Program-made: the position numbers and the translations under genes
Part shown: piece by piece, positions 55,301 through 64,000 of the stretch
Layout of the letters: each line of letters begins with the position of its first letter
Numbering within the stretch: position 1 is the first letter of the stretch
Source: Channallabes apus
Lineage: Eukaryota; Chordata; Actinopteri; Siluriformes; Clariidae
Length of the DNA stretch: 64,000 bases
Assembly: GCA_030522415.1 (NCBI GenBank)
Contig: CM060118.1
Coordinates: 16,000,651 to 16,064,650, forward strand
Direction: 5' to 3'
Notes under the pieces: generated by a model
The model's input: only the letters and a program-made list of their open reading frames with translations
The model's database searches: none
Told to the model about the DNA's origin: nothing

Positions 55301-58300
55301 TAAAACAATCACTGATTCAGGTGTTTACTTGAACTTGCCTATCACAAAAGAGATCTTGAAGGGAAAGTTTCTGTTCTTTCAAGTCTGTCTTAAAATCAAA
55401 ATTGAACAATAGGTCTTGGTTGTTAGAAATGTTTCGGCTCTGCACACTGACCATGAAGTTGTAACCTGAACGTGAGTAGAATGTAAGTAATCAGGGCCAG
55501 ATTCAACAAACCTCGTTCTGTGCAAAAAATGCATTCCAAAGTTCAGCTGAGACCCTTATGAAACTTCTGCACTACCACTGAGCTAAATTGAGTTGGTATC
55601 TTTTAAAGTTATACTGTATGTAATACAAATGTAACTTATCTTTCATTAAAAGTAACTCGAAGTAAGGCGAATGCAGTGACACACTGTAACTTTGAAAGAT
55701 TGGAACTCAGTTTCTTGACAACGAAGGTTGTGGAATTTAGCCCCAATTACTTACATTGTACTCTCGCATTGGCTGATATATTTCACAGTCAGTGTGCAGA
55801 GCAGACTGATGGTAATGTACTTACAAAAATACAGAAAATATGCAACATGGAAGCGACCAATCTTGCTTCCCTAAAAAATTTAAGTTGCTAACTTGAAATT
55901 ACTACTAACTGCAATAATTACTGCTGGGTTGAGAAATGTCCTCAAACATACACAGCGGACAGTCCCTGAAAATATAAACGGTTCCTACAAGGTATAAACT
56001 GGCCAGAAAGTAAACACAGTTGTGAAAATCCTCAGTAATACTCCTGTACCTGACACACTGTAGGACTAAAAGCAGGCGACAACCTGACAATCTAATGAAC
56101 ATATAATTTCAGATTTATACCCCCTTTTGCTGTTATAATAGCCTCCAGTCTTCTGGAAAGGCTTTCCACTAGCTGTTGGAGTGTGGCTGTGTGGAGATGT
56201 TTGTTCAGCCAAAAGAGCATTAATGAGGAACATTCAGCTGTTTTTTTTTTTTTTTTTTTTTTGTCTTTTCTTAATTTGTTTGCCTTAATGCTCACCTGTG
56301 ACTATTCTTCCTGTTGTAGGGTCTGACGACCTATCAAGTTGCAGAAAAAGCAATCTAATGAATGGTGCATCAGTGGCAAGTTACCCGACAACGTTTTCCT
56401 ATGCCTCTCCATGTGGTAGACAAAGGAAAGACATTGAATCATCATTTACACCACCATGCCCCACTGTTCCAGCCAGACTTAATTTCAGACTTGAGCATCA
56501 AAACGTAGCTGAGTTTAAGACTGTTTTAAACAATTGTATGGAGTGGGCAGATACTTATGCACAGTCAGGGAAGCAGACTGTAAGTGATGCTCATAAAGTT
56601 TATAATATGCTAAATAAAACCTCAAGAACAGAGACAAGTGATGCAGCACAGGATGATCCCACATCAGTAGGAAAACTAAGTCAGGAGCAGCTTTGTGTGA
56701 CAGATCAAGTGTCAGTCTGGCAATCATCAGACGTGGGTCGACCCCCCGATTCTGCTAATTCCGTGGATTTCAGTGAGATGAGACTCCCAAGATGTCTTTC
56801 ACCGCTTACTTCAGAAGCAGCTGAAGCACCTGGTGTTTCTGCCCAAGATTCTTTAAAATTACTGGAATTTTCTTCTGCATCTCATGTCGACCGCAAGCCT
56901 GCATTGAGACACACATCTTCGTTTCAACTACAAGCATTTCCTGGCAAAACTAATCAACAGAATTCAGCATGCACTTCACAACTTGTAAATCCATTACATT
57001 GCTCAGTGGTAGGGAAGAATTCATGCCCTTTAAGATTAAATGGAGATCATGATGGAGAGGCCAATTTGTGTAAATCAGAAAAGGCAAAGACAAAAGAGAG
57101 GAATTTTGAGAATGACATAGGAAGATCTATAGCAAGGCAAAGTGTTCAAGCTGCTAATGAGCCTTGTAGAAAAAAAGCAAAGATTGCTGGTTACACAAAT
57201 GGAATCGATACACAAACAATAAAAGTAAATCCCTGCAGTGTGAACATGAAGAATATAAGAAACTTTGAAAGCATACAAGATATTAGTAACCCTGGAACCC
57301 CTGAGGACCTCAGTTGCCTAAAGGCTCCCAATACGAGGAAAACAGTGTCAAGAGGTCTGAAATCCCAAGAGAACCTGGAACAGATTAGTCATTCCTTTAA
57401 ATGTAAAGATCAAGAGGCTTGCCAGAAAGCAGTTTGGGATTCAAAACAAATTGTCTCTCTGGTGGCAAACCATGGAGATGGGAGGGCACTACAGGAAAGC
57501 GTATGCGCTAAAGCCCAGATGGAAGACTTAAGCAAAATAAGGAAATTTCACAGTTCATCTGTGAATCCTAATGCTGCTTCATCTTCCTTCCATCCTGACT
57601 TTCAGTTAACACAAATGAGCAAGGAATGTGTACCAAGACATGGAAACGGAAGTCTACCTGAAGTACAGCAGCATTATTTAGGACTTGCACAAGCTGAAGT
57701 AAGGGATTTAATCAGTGAATATGAAAAGAAAAAAGAACCAGGACCAGAAAATAAAAATCCCATATTAGATCCTGAGAAAGTCATTCCGAATGTTAACCTA
57801 AGCAGAGAAGAAATCAAACAGCCCCAAAGATATTCTAGTCTCTTTAATAAAACAGGTTATTGTGATAAGATTTTCCATCAGACTACTTTCAGTGTAGGTA
57901 CCTCTCTCACTCTGAATTGTCTCCCTATTAATCATCAAGTAAGATCAATTTTACAGACGACGAATAGACAAATCAGGACTAGTCTACCTTCAAGTCTCTT
58001 TTGTAAGAAGATGCATGAAACTCCAAAGCATCATCTCATGAGTACCAGGCAAATGATGGAAAACAAAAAAGAGGAGAGGAGAGATACACTTAAAGAAAAT
58101 GAGATGGAGAGCAGAGAACCAGAGACTGATAAACTGGATGAAGATTTGGAAAAAAATAAAGACAAAAACGTGGATCCAAAAGGTGACATTGAACAAACTG
58201 AAAGTTCATCCAAAAATATTAATGGATGTTTGATGAATGTAAACTTTGGAAGAGGAACTGAGATTAGTGTAAATACCAATTTATCCATTCTAAATGCTGC

Positions 58301-61300
58301 TTCCCGTTTGCAAATATGTCCACCAGCAATAGATTTAAAAAGTAATGGAATGGAAAATCTCTTTCAGAATGAATTACCTACATTCCTCCATCCTTTTAGA
58401 ACTGCAAACATCATGGAGAAACCAAAAACTGATGAACATATTACAGAAAGTCTTAGTGAAGTTCCAGTTTCTAACAAACCAACAGAGGTCAAATTAATCA
58501 AGACCAAAGAGTTGCATCTTGAAGGGAATGAGAGCACTCAAATTGTTGATCTGGGAAGACAAGAGAAAGGAACGAAGAATACAGTAAGGAACACCGAACA
58601 TGTAGAAATCAGTAGATTGAATGAATATGAACCTGGGCTAAGTGATATTGAAGTGGACGTGATGGATGAGAGTGCAGAGCTTGCTACATGTCATGGAGAT
58701 GATGTGGTTGTTACAGAGGGAATGCTTGATGATTCTGATGTAGAGGAAAGCCAGATGGATAATAATGGAGAACCTGTTGCTCATGAGGAAGAATTCAGTG
58801 AACAGCAGGTTCGAAGCACTGCAGTCATGCCACCAGAAGAAGGTAACATTGAGTTTCTTCTATTTTAAATATACATTATGTGAAAGTTCAAATTGTACCT
58901 TTTTTGTTTGTTACATTAACATGGTATACATGGACATTACACAACTTGGACATAGATAGACACTGTCTAAGATGATAGTGCTCCTACAGCACCAGCTTTC
59001 ACACAGTCGTGTAAAAAGTCAGTACCCCCTCTTTTGATTGTATTTTTGCGTAAATTACAATAAAAATCATCAGATCGTAATGTCTTAATATTATGTAAAT
59101 ATAATTTCAGATAAACAACAACATTTTTTTTCACAGTGCCCTTACTTATTTAACAAAAAGAAGAAAACATGTAGGCAATACTAAGTACCCTCCATGATTG
59201 AATAGTTTGTAACAGCACGCACCTTTAACAGCAAGAACTTGAAGAAATAATTTCTTTGTGTGGCTTTATCTGTCTCTCACATTTTTGGGCATTTGCGTTA
59301 ACATTGCTCTGTTAAGGTCCCACTACAGCATTTCAATTGGGCTGAGACCTGGACTTTGACTGGGCCATTCCAAAACCTTTGTTATTTTTTTTATTTAACT
59401 GTCAGACAGATGGCCTCACATTTGCCTATAGAATACTCCGGTATACCGAGGAATTAATAATCGACTCAATGACTGCAAGGTGTCCAGGTTCTGTGATTAC
59501 CAATAGAAATCCCAAATAATTACCCCTCCACCACTGTGCATGACACTGGGTATGAGGTGTTTCTGCTGAAATGGTGTTTGGTTTTTGCCAAACATTGCAC
59601 TGGGTATTAAGGCCAAACAACACCACTTTGGTCTCATCTGTTCATAGGACGTTGTTCCAAAAGCCTTGTGGCTTGTTCAGATGCAGTTTTGTGAACCTCA
59701 GCTGTGCTTCTATGTTCTTTTTAAACAAGAGGCTTTCTCCTGGCAATCCTTCCAAGCAAAGCCATACTTGTTCAATATTTTTCTAATTGTGCTGCATGGA
59801 CTTTTTGTCATTTAACATGCACACTGGGGCCTGTAGGGTCCGAGATGTAGCTATTAAGTTTTTTGTATTTCTCTCAGCATTGCATGGTTTGACCTTGGTG
59901 TGAATGTGCTTGGACTCCCTCTCTTGGGAGAATTGCCAACTGTCTTGAACTCTTCCCCCTTGTGAATAATCTTTCTCACTGTAGAACATTGAACTCCAAA
60001 TTGTTTGGAAATGGTTTTATAACCTTTCCCAGACTGATGTGTAGAAACATTTAATCTCCAAGACCATTGCTTATGGTCTTTGACTTACTTAAGAGTCTTT
60101 CACTCTTGGCGCCTGCATGCTCCAGACCCGCAAACTGCCAAAACCTCTTCTTTTATAAAGGTCTGCCCATCTGCTGATGATCAATTAATCAAGGGCTAAA
60201 GATTAGCAGCACCTGGCTAAACTTAAGTCATGTGGAAGCAGTAAGGGGGTGCTTAATACTGCCCTTTTCTTTTTTTCTTTTTTTTACAATAGAATGAAAA
60301 GAGGGGGCACTAACGTTTACAGATTACTGTAGTAACATGACACTACAAAAAATTGTTTATCAGGGGATTTCTGTTTAGCCTTTTTTTTTGTTTAAGGAGT
60401 GTTAGCACTATGTATCAGAGGCAGTGCTGTAACTTAAAATTTTCCAATATTTAAATAGTCCTTGTAAGATGAGTATAATAAAGTGCTTTCTGTTTAGACA
60501 AGGATGTTGCGGGACACCATGGCTCCTGCCCCACAGCATGTACAGTTCATGACTGTTAATAATTCTCTTGACTGAATGAAAAAAAAAAAACTATAATAAA
60601 TAGTAATAAAAAAAACATTTAATTAAAAAAATATGAATGTAAATTAAGACACATTTTCTAGCTAACACAATGTTAATGGCATAATTTTTTATATAGTATT
60701 CACATAGTATTCACATTGAAGAATGGGTTTCTTTGCCAGATTTCTTTTACACTATAACATTAACACAATAACATGGTGTATAGCCACTATACACCTGTAA
60801 ACTGTTGACAGGATCATGGGCACCCAAGGCTTACCTATCCCCACGGGAGCCAAAGGCCAGCCTGTCCATTCCGATCCCACATAAAATTGGCCATGATAGA
60901 ACAGCAGGCAATGAACCCAATGCTGCCAACCGGTCCTCCAAACTCTGCAGACCCCAATCTGATCACGCACCCATGGGATCCAAGGAGGCCAGACCTGCTA
61001 CCATCATCCAGATGTTGTGGGTTCATACCACCAGGGGCCAAAGCCACCAATTTGGCAGAAGGGGAACCTACACAATACTGTGAATATTGTTTTGCACTGT
61101 ATTGTTATGGCTGATAGTCAAAAATAGACCAAATGCTATTTATATCGAACAAGTCTTAATGTATGGGCTTACAGGATAGTTTGAGTCTTGTATATCTTCA
61201 AAAAGCACTTAATTATTTTGAGACCTTTAGTTGGGTTTATTTATTTATTTATTTTGTTTGTTTTTTTACCACTACAGTTAACATTACTTCAAATATGACA

Positions 61301-61573
61301 AACAGTGAACCATCATCTATTCAACATGGAGAGGAGCCTGTCGCCTCCTTACTCGATTCCTTAAGTTCATCAGTGATGTTTGTGCCTGATGTGAACACTG
61401 ATTCAGCAGAGGACTGCAGTAGTGCGGACGAGGAGCTTGTTGTGGATGATTTCACTGACTTTCCTATTGAACCATGCACTGGACTTGGTACCCAGTGTAA
61501 AACTATTCTGGAAGAGGAGAATGAGTTGGAAGAGGAGGAAGATGTTGATGTGACTGGAGAAGAGTCAAACTGA
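52357..61573 (+). CDS. btbd18: BTB/POZ domain-containing protein 18
   Basis: Six coding exons join in frame: 52357-52459, 53683-54329, 54422-54577, 54769-55216, 56320-58842 and 61278-61573. They total 1390 codons plus TGA at 61571-61573. The BTB fold is split over exons 1 and 2: QQQCSLHCDALLQTEG then VSIPAHSCVLSALSPIFCRA and LMKLVGFMYSGEMQGESLDE (residues about 12-110). The rest is predicted disordered, Ser- and Lys-rich, with acidic patches GLSDIEVDVMDESAE and EEEENEL-like EEENELEEEEDVDVTGEESN at the end. Mouse BTBD18 is a nuclear factor promoting transcription elongation at pachytene piRNA loci in spermatocytes. Human BTBD18 is 712 residues; the extra length here comes mainly from exon 5. 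The ATG follows an AG at 52354-52355. An in-frame upstream ATG at 52291 would add 22 residues but lies in apparent intron or UTR sequence. An upstream non-coding exon is likely but not located. Confidence 0.88.
52694..52805. mobile_element. Possible scrap of the TA-flanked element family at 29.5 kb
   Basis: Diverged, with a right edge GGTTCCACTGTA that resembles the GGTACCACTGTA end of the element at 29539-30154. It lies in btbd18 intron 1. Weak evidence. Confidence 0.3.
53226..53607 (-). mobile_element. Left-end fragment of a Tc1-like element in btbd18 intron 1
   Basis: Begins CAGGTCCTTCTCAAAAAAAT after TA and follows the 46728 element for about 380 bp, through CATCCGACCAATAAAA, CACTCAATACTTGGTCGGGA and CCACAGATTCTCTATGGGGT. 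It then breaks off at GGTCAGGAGAGTTG. Both copies have the same junction CCTTTTGCAGATTCTTGT. The fragment ends about 75 bp before the exon 2 acceptor. Confidence 0.85.
53683..54329 (+). CDS. btbd18: btbd18 exon 2, core of the BTB domain
   Basis: The exon starts with the conserved HSCVLSALSPIFCRAF segment and contains the dimer-interface helices up to IDIAYRLGFSNFMEG. It then continues into a charged linker ending KKRAKILNK. The acceptor (TTTCTTAG at 53675-53682) lies only about 75 bp after a Tc1-like fragment inserted in the intron. The next exon begins at a NAGNAG acceptor (CAGCAG, 54419-54424), so one Gln may be optional. Confidence 0.85.
55217..56104 (+). other. btbd18: btbd18 intron 4, nothing recognised
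   Basis: AT-rich intron without a supported exon. Short frames near 55676-55891 show no family resemblance. Confidence 0.4.
56105..56240 (-). mobile_element. Tc1-like transposase C-terminal scrap
   Basis: The minus strand encodes LHTATLQQLVESLSRRLEAI followed by ITAKGG. This matches the C-terminal wording of a fish Tc1-like transposase (LVESLPRRVEAVIAAKGG as I recall it). It lies in btbd18 intron 4 immediately before a long T run and the exon 5 acceptor. Confidence 0.65.
56320..58842 (+). CDS. btbd18: btbd18 large exon 5 (2523 nt)
   Basis: A single uninterrupted frame of 840 codons, residues about 452-1292, starts GSDDLSSCRKSNLMNGASVA and ends EEGN-adjacent at MPPEEG. It is hydrophilic, with many Ser, Lys, Glu and Asn and short basic runs such as CRKKAKIAGY and NKKEERRDTLKENEMES. 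No known folded domain is recognised. Frame retention over 2.5 kb in an AT-rich setting, with splice-compatible ends (AG at 56318-56319, GTAACA at 58843), shows it is under coding constraint. Confidence 0.88.
59011..60320 (-). mobile_element. Degenerate DNA transposon with imperfect TIRs, btbd18 intron 5
   Basis: The ends are imperfect inverted repeats, GTAAAAAGTCAGTACCCCCT at 59011 against a reverse complement of GTAAACGTTAGTGCCCCCTC at 60320. The interior follows a Tc1-like family known from fish, with the phrases CTGGACTTTGACTGGGCCAT, TTGTGAATAATCTTTCTCAC, TTGTTTGGAAATGGTTTTAT and CAAACTGCCAAAACCTCTTC. No open transposase frame remains. It fills over half of the 2.4-kb intron before the last btbd18 exon. 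Confidence 0.7.
60805..61075. repeat. GC-richer repeat-like block of unknown family
   Basis: A stretch with GGCACCCAAGGCTTACC, GATCACGCACCCATGGGATC and ACCATCATCCAGATGTTGTG stands out from the AT-rich intron by composition. It recalls dispersed fish repeat wording (CCTGCTACCATCATC). I cannot define its ends or name it, and its open frames on both strands look meaningless. Confidence 0.3.
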
Positions 61574-62351
61574 ACTCTTCTTACTCTTAAGCCTTTGCCA
61601 AATGATCAACTCGGCATAACAAATAGGTTTATCATGGTAAATTTCCCTTTATTTTTCATGTATTTTATTGTTAAGATTATGTATGTAATGTTATATTTAA
61701 AAACTTAATTTATGCAGATATATGTTGACAAGTTTATTTGAATCAGTTTATTTGTGTGCATTTTCCCCTGCACTAAAAATAGACCAATAACTGTACATTA
61801 TTGTTATTTGTCTCTTGGTTAGATCATTAAGTAAAGCTTGCTGTTTGTGGGGAAAAATATTTGTCATAATACTGAATGAAGTACAGCATATACTGACAGA
61901 ACAGCACGTAACATTGCTCCCTCACACTTCCAAGGTCATGGTCTCGATCCTGGGTTTTGGTTACTGTCTATACAAAGTGTTGCATGTTTTCCAAGAGCAT
62001 TTTTGGGGTTCCTCTGGTTTTTCCTATTTATACCTGCTGTAGTTTGGTTGTTTTTGCATTTTTTGCCTTGGCCCTGTGTTAATATTAGAGGCCCCATGTC
62101 CACCTTGACCCTGACCAGGGGGAAAAATGCTCTGATGATTAAATATATGAGATATATGGGTCTTTAGAAGAAAGAAAAAAAACTGCTCATCAATTTTAAA
62201 GATTCCAAGTATTCCAAATAAGCAGAAGCATGATAAATGAACAACTGTCTTGTTCATTTAGACATGTAGACATTCATCATCAATGTACGTAGACATAAAT
62301 ATTATGACTTCACCTTTGGAATTGGCATTTAATAAAAAAAATAAAAAAAAT

Positions 62352-62355
<4 letters not shown>
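61574..62355 (+). other. btbd18: btbd18 3' UTR and downstream flank
   Basis: AT-rich sequence after the btbd18 stop. ATTAAA at about 62137-62142 and AATAAA-like runs from 62332 are possible polyadenylation signals. No other gene is recognised. Confidence 0.4.

Positions 62356-62399
<44 letters not shown>
62356..62399. repeat. (AT)n microsatellite
   Basis: A pure AT dinucleotide run of about 44 bp, preceded by A-rich AATAAAAAAAATAAAA. Similar AT runs occur at 48841-48874 and 49663-49709. Confidence 0.9.
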
Positions 62400-62401
<2 letters not shown>

Positions 62402-62429
62402 CACAAATCTGAAAATGGAAAACCCATTT

Positions 62430-63900
62430 AAGAGAATTCTTATGGATCTTTACAAGTTGTCCCCAGAAAGAGACTTGTTAACGGAAACAGTGGCAAGGAT
62501 TATGAAACACCTCTAGAAGGAATTCCAATACATTGTGCAACCAAAAATAACAATCAAAAATAGATGTTGGTTGTTCAGTCAGCTGTGTTTAAACCTACAT
62601 ACAGGTAGACCAAGAAGGATGTCAAAGTGGCAGGATGGAGAAGTCAAAGCTGTATGCTTTGAAAGTAGGAAATGCACAAAAAAATGTAAAACAAATGGGC
62701 CGAAACATGAGTCAATGCTTGTGACATAACTTTAAGACGCTGGCTGAAAGAAATTGGATTTTTATACAGAAAATCCAAATGGGAACCGGTACTAACAGAT
62801 AAAGAGAAAGAAAACAATGGTACAGTGGGGTATAAAGAAGCAATAATGGAGTGTGGCTGGTTGAATTGATATTCAGAAATAAACTTGTCTGGTGCAGTTC
62901 TAATAAAACATATAAAGATGAGTACTTGAAGAAAATAAAATTCCTTCACTTATGTATGCTATGGGGTTACTTGTCAGGAGAAGGAGCATGAGAAATGGCA
63001 ATCATTACAGTCAGTGCTCAGGTGTACAATTAAATTTTGCACTTTTTCCATTTTATCAATAGAAAACAGATTTATTTGTCAGAATAATAGTGCATCTTAT
63101 CACAAAGGAGCAACAACTTTTTAGCTGTACAAATTTTACAGTGTTATTTTTTAAATTAATGAATCCATAATTTTTTCTCTGCATGATCTGGAAAAATATA
63201 CCATTATGTAAAATTAATTTATTTAATATTTTTAAGGTACATTTTATAAATAGTAGAAGGTTTAACTGTTAAACAAAAAATGGTTTGAGTTATATCTTTG
63301 ATTTGTTTATCTGCCTCGAAGGGGGAAAAAACAGGATGAACATCATTTTGGTGTGCTGATTTCATATTTTTTGCCAGGGGTTGTTGATCACTATGTGCAA
63401 TAACAAGCCTTAGCTGGAAAGGTTTGAACTATGTTGCCACTGAATTCTTGAGCAGTGGAAGCAGGTTTTCTGAGTGATTAATCATGCTTCATTATCTGGC
63501 CAAAGCTGGCATGCCAAGAGAACTTTACTTACCTGAATATGTTGTACCAACAATAAAGTTTGGCCTAGGAGTGATTATTTTAGGACTGTTTCTCAAGCCT
63601 TGGGCTTGGGCCCTTAGCTTGAGGAAGGGATTATATTAATGTAATGCTACTGCATTCAAAAAACATTTTAGACAGTTGGATTTGTCTTTGTGGCAAAAGT
63701 TTGGAGAAGGCCATTTCCTGTTCTAGTATGACTGCATGGACCAGTGCACAAAGCAATGTCCTTAAGACATGGTTTGATGAGTTTAATCTGGCCCAGACAG
63801 ACCCCTGACCTGAACCCCCTGAAAATCTTTGGGATGAATTGAAACACCAGTTTCAAACCAGGTCTTCTTTTCCAGCATCAGTACCTACTTCACATAAGCC
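62430..63900 (+). mobile_element. Highly decayed Tc1-like transposon
   Basis: The plus strand near 62730-62800 can be read as TLRRWLKEIGFLYRKSKWEP, resembling the end of a Tc1 second DNA-binding subdomain. Near 63680-63850, LWQKFGEGHFLF and PDLNPLKIFG in shifted frames resemble the second and third catalytic regions of a fish Tc1-like transposase. Many stops and frameshifts lie between. The C-terminal part is more secure than the N-terminal part, and the two could be separate insertions. Confidence 0.5.
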
Positions 63901-64000
63901 CCTCCCCCCCCCTTTTTTTTAAACATTTTATAGGGACAGTTAATTATCAACCGATATGCACCAAACTCTAACATCTTGGACAGATAAGTGGAGGCTTTTA

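Noticed and set aside
60752..61114. Several overlapping frames in btbd18 intron 5
   Set aside because: Frames occur on both strands of a repeat-like GC-richer block and none shows a family motif.
1..64000. Endogenous retrovirus or LTR element
   Set aside because: No LTR pair, primer-binding site or gag/pol/env-like frame was seen; the only RT is of non-LTR type.

Overview
The window is vertebrate nuclear DNA from a teleost fish. Introns follow GT-AG rules, coding density is low, and the three recognisable protein-coding genes are vertebrate-specific and split over many exons. Repeats are of fish type: many Tc1/mariner-like elements, tRNA-derived SINEs, an L2-like LINE and hAT elements. The repeat mix would suit an otophysan such as a catfish or cyprinid relative, but that is inference.

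Layout: (1) 1-5.2 kb holds AT-rich DNA, a broken L2-like LINE and a deleted Tc1-like element. (2) 5.9-14.1 kb, minus strand, is slc43a3 (equilibrative nucleobase transporter family). Twelve coding exons join in frame to a 518-residue protein. Its introns hold SINEs, a LINE remnant and a decayed Tc1-like element, and a degenerate duplicate of its first coding exon lies just upstream. (3) 15.6-20.9 kb is a repeat-rich spacer with two SINEs, a nearly complete Tc1-like element carrying one stop and one frameshift, a hAT remnant and a Tc1 end. (4) 21.1-46.6 kb, plus strand, is ctnnd1 (p120-catenin): a CpG-rich promoter near 21.2 kb, a first intron of roughly 9 kb, coding exons from 30.66 to 44.41 kb (913 residues in the main model), and a 3' UTR of about 2.2 kb. 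An 18-nt microexon corresponds to the mammalian alternative exon C. (5) 46.7-51.2 kb is another repeat block: an internally deleted Tc1 copy, a head-to-tail dimer of a terminal-inverted-repeat element and a 50-bp minisatellite with a 100-bp higher-order period. (6) 52.4-61.6 kb, plus strand, is btbd18, a BTB/POZ nuclear protein whose six coding exons join to 1390 residues, about twice the mammalian length because of one 2.5-kb exon. (7) 61.6-64 kb is AT-rich with a microsatellite and a decayed Tc1-like element.

The genes do not form a functional unit like an operon. Their proximity matches a conserved neighbourhood: the human orthologues SLC43A3, CTNND1 and BTBD18 all lie in 11q12. I found no RNA gene outside the tRNA-like SINE heads, no CRISPR array and no novel multi-gene system. 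The unusual content is structural: a hairpin-bearing hAT element with an intact 8-bp target duplication, the tandem transposon dimer, the higher-order minisatellite, the duplicated slc43a3 exon, and isoform-determining exons in ctnnd1.
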